This document shows, piece after piece, positions 1 through 6,988 of a stretch of 7,305 nucleotides of DNA. The notes under the pieces were generated by a model. It was not told where the DNA came from. It made no database searches and worked only from the letters and a program-made list of their open reading frames with translations. The DNA is from Clostridiaceae bacterium (lineage in GTDB: Bacteria > Bacillota > Clostridia > Saccharofermentanales > DTU023). Each line of letters starts with the position of its first letter. Within the stretch, counting starts at the first letter, position 1. The translations under genes and the position numbers were made by a program. The DNA is taken from contig JAAZJV010000037.1 of NCBI GenBank assembly GCA_012800135.1, positions 1-7,305 on the forward strand, in the 5' to 3' direction.

Positions 1-108
1 GGTACTGTTGATTTTTCATCAAGTTTTAGACTTGATAATATTCTGGAAATAAATAATTTCGTTAATAAATGCGATATCATGCAGTATATCAAAAAGACAG
101 ATTTGTGA
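1..108 (+). CDS. 3' end of an upstream gene (last 35 codons), function unknown
   Basis: Frame 1 is open from the first base to a TGA at 106-108, whereas the other two forward frames hit stops early. The fragment includes the stretch LDNILEINNFVNKC and ends MQYIKKTDL, a plausible soluble, mixed-charge protein tail with no obvious low complexity. It ends 25 bases before the next start codon, the same tight spacing as the other junctions here, so it is probably the preceding gene of the same operon. Too little is visible to name a family. It is more AT-rich than the gene that follows. The alternative is non-coding leader DNA that is open by chance: 35 codons is short and AT-rich sequence often has stops, so I favour coding but not strongly. 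Confidence 0.55.
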   Translation, partial: GTVDFSSSFRLDNILEINNFVNKCDIMQYIKKTDL

Positions 109-121
109 AGCCTGAACAGAG

Positions 122-128
122 AGGAGGT
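122..128 (+). promoter_or_regulatory. Strong Shine-Dalgarno site for the HD-RyR gene
   Basis: AGGAGGT lies five bases before the ATG at 134. It is a near-perfect match to the anti-Shine-Dalgarno sequence and fixes the start of the HD-RyR gene. An in-frame TGA at 113-115 excludes a longer product. Confidence 0.85.
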
Positions 129-133
129 TAATT

Positions 134-2164
134 ATGGGTTATAACGCATTGCTGAAAATCCGTGAGTTTAACAGCCTAACCTATGGTATCGATAAGTCGG
201 TACGGATTCCGGAACTTCCTCCGGTTAAACGCAGTTACGGGCACGAAGCACTGTCCTTTATCCGCGAATGCTGCGAGGACTTGAAATTTGATACCGACAC
301 GCCGGCGCGCATCGAAATGTCCGACTCGGACGGGCGGAGCGCCGGGAAAGGTCAGATACCTTACAACATGGAAAAAGATCTTGACCGCCTGAGCTTTGAG
401 TCTGCCATAGGCCGCTTTCTCTCTTCCGGTTCCCGCGAGGACGCCTTTGATATCTACTACTGCTACTGTGAGATCTTCAAACCCTTCGGCGCAGGTTATG
501 ATTCGACCGGACTGCTTCTGGAAATGCTGTCGGAGCACGAGGCAAACGCCAGTTCCCTATTGATGAAGCACAGAGATCACTATTCCCACTCTGTTTATGT
601 CTTCCTCATCGGCCTTGCCATATACAAAAATATATTCGCTGTCCGTTATGCGTATAACAAAAAGTACGGGCTGAAGGACGGCAAAGAGGCCGCTTGCCAC
701 TTCCTTGAATACTGGGGACTGGCCTCGCTGTTCCACGACATCGGCTATCCTTTTGAGATTGCTCACCAGCAGATGAAAGCTTACGTCTGCAAACTGGACA
801 AGAGCAACAACGACGATTACGGCTTTGCGCCCTATGTATCCTACCGCAACATGGACGAGTTCACTGTGTCGCGGCTGGGTGACCTGAACGACCTTTTTGC
901 CAAGGCCATCATTGAACGACTTGGCGAGAGCTACCTCAGGCGCACGGAGATCGAGCCGTATTATGCCGAGTACACCCTTCGCAAAACGCTCCGAGACCGA
1001 GCCGTCCATGAAAATCCTGCGGAAAAAGATTATCTCTACATGGATCACGCCTATTTCAGCGGGTTGATGCTGGCTAAGACCTATCTTACCAGGCATAAGA
1101 ACATCGAGCGTTATGAGCAATTTCCACAGGAGGTTCTGGACGCCTTATGCGCCATTATCCTGCATAACAGCCTGTTCAAATTCACCATGCGCTCTTTCCT
1201 TCACACCAAAGAGCCGCTGCGCCTTTCCGACGGACAGCCCCTTGCCTACCTGCTCATGCTCTGCGACGAGTTGCAATGCTGGGACAGAGCCTCCTACGGC
1301 CAGAACAGCCGTAGCGGAATCTTTGCCTTTGATTTCGATATTAATTTTTCAACTGAAGGCGGGGTCCGCTTTGTTTATTACTACGATAAAACTTATGAGA
1401 GCAAAGTCTTATCGGCAAAATCCTATCGCGACATGCTGTACGACGGCTACACCAAAAGGTCAGGCGCCGTACGTAAAGACCGCAGCAAATTTGTAGACGA
1501 TATCGACGAGATCATAGCTGTAAAAGACGTCGTTCCGTCCTTTGAGCCAAATGTTAAGCTGCCCGATCCCGGCCATATCATTGATGTTCGCATAGAGGAA
1601 AAGCAGAAAAGGACGGGGCTGTATCTTTCTGACAGCAACTATCTCAATCTCTATGATTTCGCGCTGGCTCTCAACGGGCGCTACGTCGGTGCCAAAACAG
1701 AGGATGAGATGAAAAAAGCCTTTGAGGATAATCTGTCTTTGGAGTACAAGCTTTCCAATATAGCGCAAGCCAAGGGCTTTGCCGCACAGCTCGAATCGAT
1801 CGGCTGTTTTTACACAGACCGTCCGGTGGACTATGAGCCGGTTACGGACTTCAAAACACTCATAAAAGAACCGGGTCATGAGGATGATCTGACAAAGATC
1901 GCAATGGCAGAGCATGAGCGCTGGTGCACTGAAAAACGAGCCATGGGTTGGGATTACGGAACCCTGCATGTAGGCGCAATAACACTTGATGACGGCAGAA
2001 AGAAGAACGACAACGTTATGCGGGAACGCATCCGACTGCACCATGATTTGATAGACTACACCGAACTTGAAGCACAGGAAAAATTCAAGGACTCTGACCC
2101 CATGGAACAGATGGTGGAACTGATCCGTGAATACGACGGACTGACAATATATCGGATGAGATGA
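134..2164 (+). CDS. HD-domain phosphohydrolase fused to a C-terminal RyR domain
   Basis: This 676-residue protein appears soluble, with no signal peptide or membrane segment. Residues about 140-390 look like an HD-superfamily metal-dependent phosphohydrolase: KHRDHYSH (145-152) supplies the first histidine, H201-D202 in FHDIGYPFE is the signature doublet, H305 in MDHAYFSG and H344 in IILHN follow, and D378 in LCDELQCWDR is the closing aspartate. All expected ligands are present, so it is probably active. Residues about 585-665 resemble the prokaryotic RyR domain: AEHERW (592-597), GWDYG (605-609), then a DLIDYTEL segment and a charged helix. RyR domains, also found in ryanodine receptors, are thought to bind nucleotide-related ligands. 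Residues 1-130 and 390-585 are unassigned. Inferred role: hydrolysing a phosphorylated nucleotide or signal under control of a ligand bound by RyR. The substrate cannot be read from sequence. It starts 25 bases after the upstream fragment and ends 30 bases before the STAND gene, in the same frame as it. Confidence 0.85.
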   Translation: MGYNALLKIREFNSLTYGIDKSVRIPELPPVKRSYGHEALSFIRECCEDLKFDTDTPARIEMSDSDGRSAGKGQIPYNMEKDLDRLSFESAIGRFLSSGSREDAFDIYYCYCEIFKPFGAGYDSTGLLLEMLSEHEANASSLLMKHRDHYSHSVYVFLIGLAIYKNIFAVRYAYNKKYGLKDGKEAACHFLEYWGLASLFHDIGYPFEIAHQQMKAYVCKLDKSNNDDYGFAPYVSYRNMDEFTVSRLGDLNDLFAKAIIERLGESYLRRTEIEPYYAEYTLRKTLRDRAVHENPAEKDYLYMDHAYFSGLMLAKTYLTRHKNIERYEQFPQEVLDALCAIILHNSLFKFTMRSFLHTKEPLRLSDGQPLAYLLMLCDELQCWDRASYGQNSRSGIFAFDFDINFSTEGGVRFVYYYDKTYESKVLSAKSYRDMLYDGYTKRSGAVRKDRSKFVDDIDEIIAVKDVVPSFEPNVKLPDPGHIIDVRIEEKQKRTGLYLSDSNYLNLYDFALALNGRYVGAKTEDEMKKAFEDNLSLEYKLSNIAQAKGFAAQLESIGCFYTDRPVDYEPVTDFKTLIKEPGHEDDLTKIAMAEHERWCTEKRAMGWDYGTLHVGAITLDDGRKKNDNVMRERIRLHHDLIDYTELEAQEKFKDSDPMEQMVELIREYDGLTIYRMR

Positions 2165-2182
2165 GACATCGAAACAGTTTTC

Positions 2183-2189
2183 GGGAGGA
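2183..2189 (+). promoter_or_regulatory. Shine-Dalgarno site for the STAND gene
   Basis: GGGAGGA lies in the 30-base gap after the HD-RyR stop codon, about five to six bases before the ATG at 2195. It supports independent initiation at this ATG. The next in-frame methionine is residue 154, inside DUF4062, so this start is the only sensible one. Confidence 0.8.
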
Positions 2190-2194
2190 ATACT

Positions 2195-5100
2195 ATGAGC
2201 CTTTTTGATTTTTTCAAGAAAAAACCCAAGAAAAAAACGGAAACAGAAATTGAGCAGGATACCGCAAAAACGGAGCGAGAATCATCGCCCATACAAGCCG
2301 CTACTAGCGTTAATATTTCTCCTTCAACCGTCGAAACCTTGACCAAATCGCCGCCTTCAAAAACAGTGGAAGGAGCATCGTCCACACATGCAGTTCCAGT
2401 TAGCAAAGCTGCTCCAAGCGTTAACATTCCTCCTTCAGCCGTCGAAACCTCCGCCAAATCGCCGCCTTCAAAAACAGCGGAAGGAGCATCGTCCACACAT
2501 GCAGTTCCAGTTAGCAAAGCTGCTCCAAGCATTAACATACCGTCTTCATCCGTTAATACTTTCGCCAAATCGCCGCCTTCAAGGTATGTTGCCAAAGTCG
2601 GAGCAGTCAAATGGGAAAATGTCTATGTTTTTATCAGCTCTACGTTTAACGATATGCACGCGGAGCGTGACTACCTTGTAAAAAGAGTTTTCCCGGAGCT
2701 TGCGGAATGGTGTGAAAAGAGACGGCTTCATCTTGTTGATATCGATCTGCGCTGGGGCATAACGCAAGAAGATTCTGAAAAGAATAAACGTGTAGTGGAG
2801 GTATGCCTTTCAAATATTGATAAGTGTCGCCCGTTTTTTCTTTGCTTCATGGGACAGCGACGCGGTTGGATCCCCTCAAAGAGCGATATATCCGACAATA
2901 CATTTAAAGAATTTCCAAAGCTGAGCTCCTATATGGGATCTTCCGTAACGGAGATGGAAATCATTCATGCCCTGATTGATCCAATGCTGAATGGCAGTAT
3001 AGAGGATTTGAAAAAACAGGAAAGAGCCTTCTTCTTTCTGCGCGATCCGAATTACTTAAAGAACATCAAAAATCAAGCAATTCGCAACATTTATACCAAT
3101 GAAGGAGAAGATGACAGCAGCAAGGCTGATGCAGAATTGACACGCTTTAAGACAGAAACAATAGCTAAAAGCGGAAGGCCTGTTTATATATACAACGCCA
3201 GATGGAATGACAGCGGCTTCACGCCCGAGCTTGCAGCCTGCGCAGCACCGGGTGCAGCTTCGCAAACGCTTACCAAAGGCAGGCTCACTGACTTTTCCTG
3301 TGAGAACCGGGAACTGTCAGAGGTAGTGATCTCGGAAATGAAAAAAGCGATCCTCGAGCGCTTTCCGGCAAGAAATAAGATTGTCTATCAGACAGACACA
3401 CCGTTGCAAAGTGAAATCGATCAACAAGCCCAATTTCTTCAGATGGCTGCTGACGGGTTTATCGCGAGAGAAGGCGATTTCGAGGCCATATCAGACTATC
3501 TTGCCAATGATGAGCGCAGGCCGTTCGTGGTCTGTGCAGAAGCGGGCTTGGGCAAGACGTCGTTTTTAGCACATTTTGTGGAGCTAACCCTAGCCAAAAG
3601 TGAGCATGCGCTGGTTTATCGTTTTATAGGCGTCAGCAATGAAAGCGCCTCATTGCACCGTCTGCTCTCTTCCGTTCTTCAGGAGTTGAAGACTGAAGGA
3701 ATGATAAAATCCCCGCTTCCCTTGTCGCCAAGCGATGTAAAGAACAAATTCGGAGAGTTGCTGTCGGAGGTTGGTTCCGCAAAAAAAGTTATCATAGTAA
3801 TTGACGCACTTAACCAGTTGGAGTCCGGCCTAAGCGATCTATCTTGGATACCGTGGGTATTGCCTCAAAATATTAAATTGATTTTGAGTTTTAAGCTTGG
3901 AGATAAGGACGGCGATGCCCTCGCTAGGCTGATTTCCGATGAAAAGAGAGCCGTGATCTCGAAGATCAGGCCCTTTGAGAACAGTCAAGATAAAAAGAAC
4001 CTCATATCTCAATATCTGTCTCGTTATCTGAAAAAACTGGACGATGAGAGCGAGACAATGATCGTTCATTCACCCGGATCGGCTAATCCGCTGTTTATGA
4101 AAATTCTTCTCTCCGAGCTTCGGGTATTCGGATCGCATGGTGATTTGAAAAACTTGATTAACAACAGATTCGGGGATTCCCCGCTCTCCGCATTTGACGC
4201 CGTGCTGAACCGTTTGGAGCATGATTCCTCTTATAGCCCAATCAGCCCTGATGTTCTGACGGCCAATATTTTCGGTTGGCTTTCACATTCAAAAAAGGGG
4301 CTGACAATTCAGGAGCTGACCGGTTTGCTTATTCACCACAAGCTGACCGACGACCATGAAAAAGCTGCGGATGCGGTTCATCTTCTGCTTCGTCAACTAA
4401 GGCCTTACATCGCGATTCGGGGCGGGCGCGTGGATTTCTTTTACGAGAGCTTCTATCTTGCCGCGCGCAACAGGTATACAACGATACGACAGCTCTCTAA
4501 ATCCGATGCCCGGTGGCACAGAGAGATTGCCGAATACTTTGAAAAGCTGCCCTTTGATGCGGAGCGTTTTCTCTCGGAAATTGCATATCAATACGCCCAC
4601 GCCGGCATGTCGGAGGAGCTGTGCTCGCTGCTTCTGAATTACAGGTTCCTCGAATTGCGGATAAAGAAGACTGATGTATCGGCAGCCATAGAGGATTACA
4701 GCTATGCAAGACTGCCTGAAGCGCATGTGGACAGCAGCAGGCAAACGGAACTGACCCTGATAGGCGATGCCTTGGGGCTTTCCTCTGTTTTGCTGACGCA
4801 GAATGTTACTCAGCTGCCCATACAGCTCTTTGGCCGTTTGATGGGCTTTGACCTGCCGCTGATAAAGCGGCTGCTCGCGGACACAGAGCAATACCTCAAA
4901 AATGAAAACCGGCCATGGTTCCGCCCTCTATCTCCCTGCCTGCCCGCTCCGGGAAACACCCTGATGTACAGCTACAAAGGAATAGACATCAACACATTTA
5001 AAATCTTCAAGGACCGAAAACGAATCCTGCTGTCCAGTGCAATCGACAATACGATAAAGCTGATAGAAATTGCCAGCGGTAAAGTCATAAAGAATTATCC

Positions 5101-6955
5101 TGTTAATACGCTTATTAAAAACAGAGGGTATGGTAGTTTTGACAATTTTTTACTGTTGGAGGATGACAATAAAATTGCCGTAAGGACGCACAACCAGCTG
5201 TACATCGCAGATTTAGATTCAGCTGAAAGCAAGTTGGTGGAAGGTTTTTCCGGCTCTATGAATCAGCGTATGTTTTCGGGCGGCGGCATGCTCCTCTCGC
5301 ACGACATAAAAATATTTGAAAAATCGTTCAAGATACATGTTGTAGATATCAAAAAGGCTGAGATTATCCATACCTTCTCCGATAATGTACAAAAAGTACC
5401 GACAGGGATAGCATTCAGCGGTGATGCGTCACTTTTATTTATCGGAACGGATGATAACAAGATATCGGCCTTTGATGTGAAAAATTCCTTTTCCCTCGCT
5501 TACACAATAGGGGAGCATCCGGATCTCGTAACAGATATTTTGCCGGTTGAGAGCAGAAATCTTCTGATTGCGAAGTCCGCAAACCATATTTACATTTGGC
5601 GGATTGACGATGGTAAGCTGTTGCTCAATGTCTATGCGGGTTTTATGGAAAGTTTTGCTCTCTCCAATGATGAGCGGGTTCTGGCTGTGGGGAGTTCCGG
5701 GACAATAGACTTGTATTCACTTGACAGCTTTAAGAATCTCAAAAGAATTTGGACAACCAATAAAAACTTAGACTCACTTATCTCCAGTGATAAGTTTACC
5801 TCCATTATCTTTTCGGATGACAACAACACTTTGTTTGTAGGGAGAGAATTAGGCGATATTCAGGTTTGGGATCTGAAAAGCGCTTCTTTATTGTCTGTAA
5901 ACCACGAGAATACAAACAAGGTTACAGCACTTGCGTTATCGGAGGACGAAGGCATTTTAGTAAGCGATGGCGTTCATAACCCTTGTTGTGTATGGGACTT
6001 AAAGAAAGCTTCGGTTACTGAAGACAACGTGGGAATGAAAGCATTGCATGTAACCTCTGCCGCCCTGTCTGCGGATGACAGCTTTATTCTTTCCATGGAT
6101 GAAATGAACGTTATTTCTAAAATAGATACCATAACAATGAAATTTGAAAAGATTGCATCTGTGAAAGGCGGCACAGCAGAGATACTAATCTCCCTTGACG
6201 GCAAGCATTTTGCAGTTCGCAAAAGTTTAAATGAAATGCACATGTTTAGATGCGATACTGCGGAACTGATAGGAACATATAAGGCGTTTGACGCCTTTAA
6301 CGACCCTGAAATGGCGAAGTTCTGGAAACCGGCTTTTTTACCTGCGGAGGCTTGCCTTACTCAGGAAAACCGAAGCATTGTTTACCATCAGGGAAACTGC
6401 ATTATCGTCCAGGATATTGATAAACCAAACGAACCTGTTGTGGTTCGGGCGTTTGAAGGACAGATATCCTGGTTCCGGCTTTTTGATTGTGGGCGCAAGC
6501 TACTTGTGTTATCCGCAGGACGGACGGTAGGCCCGGTTATTATGAATAATATCAGCTATGACCTCCCTAAAGGCGCTAAAATATATGATACGCGCGATTG
6601 GACATGCCTATCCGAAACCGAGGATTATATTTCTGCCTATCTTGAGGTATCCGGGCTTGCTAAATACAAGAGCATTGCAGATGAGATACGCAAAAACAGT
6701 GGAGGAAATATAAGGGATTTTATTCCTTTAGTGATTCCGCTGTACGAAAACAATGGTGAGGCCATATACCTGAAGCAAACTACAGGTAATCATTATACTT
6801 TATGGAATACAAAAGAAACCGGTAAAATAGCCGATCTAATATTAGATATTTGGCGAGATGAATTTATGGTGTCCGGTAGCGGGAAGACGGTATTTTCATT
6901 CGGCCTCGGTAAAACCCTTTATCCGCTACGCCTGGAAAATGCGCCTTTGCTTTGA
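2195..6955 (+). CDS. DUF4062-NACHT/STAND ATPase with C-terminal WD40-like propeller
   Basis: This 1586-residue multidomain protein reads as follows. Residues 1-20 are hydrophobic then lysine-rich (LFDFF, KKKPKKK). Residues 38-129 are a repeated Ser/Pro/Ala linker. Residues about 141-390 are DUF4062, with VFISSTFNDM (145-154), LRWGIT (185-190) and GQRRGW (220-225). A STAND/NACHT NTPase follows, with P-loop AEAGLGKTS (448-456) and Walker B VIIVIDALNQ (532-541). After it come a winged-helix-like segment (about 686-760) ending in FFYESFYLAARNRY and a helical region to about 915. Residues about 925-1586 form a divergent beta-propeller with WD-like strand ends such as IYIWRID (W1135), IQVWDLK (W1225), CVWDLKK (W1267) and YTLWNT (W1537). 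The family acts as a signal-gated ATPase switch, probably oligomerising when the C-terminal sensor binds its target, so an immune or conflict role is inferred. DUF4062-NACHT-WD40 matches the domain order in animal TEP1 and NWD1. No transmembrane helix is evident. The target and the output chemistry are unknown. Confidence 0.9.
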   Translation: MSLFDFFKKKPKKKTETEIEQDTAKTERESSPIQAATSVNISPSTVETLTKSPPSKTVEGASSTHAVPVSKAAPSVNIPPSAVETSAKSPPSKTAEGASSTHAVPVSKAAPSINIPSSSVNTFAKSPPSRYVAKVGAVKWENVYVFISSTFNDMHAERDYLVKRVFPELAEWCEKRRLHLVDIDLRWGITQEDSEKNKRVVEVCLSNIDKCRPFFLCFMGQRRGWIPSKSDISDNTFKEFPKLSSYMGSSVTEMEIIHALIDPMLNGSIEDLKKQERAFFFLRDPNYLKNIKNQAIRNIYTNEGEDDSSKADAELTRFKTETIAKSGRPVYIYNARWNDSGFTPELAACAAPGAASQTLTKGRLTDFSCENRELSEVVISEMKKAILERFPARNKIVYQTDTPLQSEIDQQAQFLQMAADGFIAREGDFEAISDYLANDERRPFVVCAEAGLGKTSFLAHFVELTLAKSEHALVYRFIGVSNESASLHRLLSSVLQELKTEGMIKSPLPLSPSDVKNKFGELLSEVGSAKKVIIVIDALNQLESGLSDLSWIPWVLPQNIKLILSFKLGDKDGDALARLISDEKRAVISKIRPFENSQDKKNLISQYLSRYLKKLDDESETMIVHSPGSANPLFMKILLSELRVFGSHGDLKNLINNRFGDSPLSAFDAVLNRLEHDSSYSPISPDVLTANIFGWLSHSKKGLTIQELTGLLIHHKLTDDHEKAADAVHLLLRQLRPYIAIRGGRVDFFYESFYLAARNRYTTIRQLSKSDARWHREIAEYFEKLPFDAERFLSEIAYQYAHAGMSEELCSLLLNYRFLELRIKKTDVSAAIEDYSYARLPEAHVDSSRQTELTLIGDALGLSSVLLTQNVTQLPIQLFGRLMGFDLPLIKRLLADTEQYLKNENRPWFRPLSPCLPAPGNTLMYSYKGIDINTFKIFKDRKRILLSSAIDNTIKLIEIASGKVIKNYPVNTLIKNRGYGSFDNFLLLEDDNKIAVRTHNQLYIADLDSAESKLVEGFSGSMNQRMFSGGGMLLSHDIKIFEKSFKIHVVDIKKAEIIHTFSDNVQKVPTGIAFSGDASLLFIGTDDNKISAFDVKNSFSLAYTIGEHPDLVTDILPVESRNLLIAKSANHIYIWRIDDGKLLLNVYAGFMESFALSNDERVLAVGSSGTIDLYSLDSFKNLKRIWTTNKNLDSLISSDKFTSIIFSDDNNTLFVGRELGDIQVWDLKSASLLSVNHENTNKVTALALSEDEGILVSDGVHNPCCVWDLKKASVTEDNVGMKALHVTSAALSADDSFILSMDEMNVISKIDTITMKFEKIASVKGGTAEILISLDGKHFAVRKSLNEMHMFRCDTAELIGTYKAFDAFNDPEMAKFWKPAFLPAEACLTQENRSIVYHQGNCIIVQDIDKPNEPVVVRAFEGQISWFRLFDCGRKLLVLSAGRTVGPVIMNNISYDLPKGAKIYDTRDWTCLSETEDYISAYLEVSGLAKYKSIADEIRKNSGGNIRDFIPLVIPLYENNGEAIYLKQTTGNHYTLWNTKETGKIADLILDIWRDEFMVSGSGKTVFSFGLGKTLYPLRLENAPLL
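2306..2581 (+). repeat. 111-bp in-frame tandem repeat coding a Ser/Pro linker (about 2.5 copies)
   Basis: Copy 1 spans 2306-2416, copy 2 spans 2417-2527, and a partial third spans 2528-2581. The period is 111 bases or 37 residues, so changes in copy number keep the reading frame. The second half of copies 1 and 2 is almost identical: from the shared CAAATCGCCGCC to the end of the unit I see one difference (GTGG against GCGG), while the first halves differ more. Each unit encodes a disordered Ser/Pro/Ala/Val stretch containing AKSPPS or TKSPPS and STHAVPVSKAAP. The third copy keeps the start of the unit (SINIP to AKSPPS) and runs into DUF4062. Confidence 0.95.
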
Positions 6956-6975
6956 CGGCTAAAGAAAATATGCTA

Positions 6976-6980
6976 GAGAG
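6976..6980 (+). promoter_or_regulatory. Shine-Dalgarno-like site that selects the SLOG gene start
   Basis: GAGAG lies eight bases before the ATG at 6989. It is weaker than the sites of the two preceding genes. It supports 6989 over the nearby ATG at 6970, which meets a stop codon after five codons (TGA at 6985-6987). Confidence 0.5.
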
Positions 6981-6988
6981 TCAGTGAT

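Noticed and set aside
32..60. TTGATA followed by AT-rich sequence as a promoter for the HD-RyR gene
   Set aside because: No good -10 hexamer lies at 16-18 bases spacing, and the stretch appears to be coding for the upstream gene end.
557..1120. 187-codon open frame on the minus strand inside the HD-RyR gene
   Set aside because: It lies wholly antisense to a well-supported domain-bearing gene and its translation shows no recognisable family. It is best explained as a shadow of the coding frame.
1460..2044. 194-codon minus-strand open frame opposite the RyR region
   Set aside because: Antisense to the RyR-coding part with no coherent domain; treated as a shadow.
2219..2237. A-rich runs (six A, then seven A) as a possible programmed frameshift site
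   Set aside because: The codon phasing (AAG AAA AAA ACG) does not fit the X XXY YYZ slippery pattern and the zero frame continues through a complete protein. It is simply lysine codons.
2056..2610. Minus-strand open frame with repeated segments (GGDLAKV, LLTGTACVDDAPS)
   Set aside because: The apparent protein repeats are only the antisense reading of the 111-bp DNA repeat in the STAND gene, so they are not evidence of a separate gene.
6869..6910. GSGKT (1561-1565) near the STAND C-terminus, resembling a second P-loop
   Set aside because: It sits in a propeller strand pattern (MVSGSGKTVFSFG, like the common DGKTV blade motif), with no following Walker B and only about 20 residues left in the protein.
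6970..6987. Five-codon open frame (ATG at 6970, TGA at 6985-6987) just before the SLOG start
   Set aside because: Too short to call and no ribosome site is visible for it; a chance ATG is the simplest explanation.
6956..6988. Possible terminator between the STAND and SLOG genes
   Set aside because: The 33-base gap has no inverted repeat long enough for a stem and no T-tract after one.
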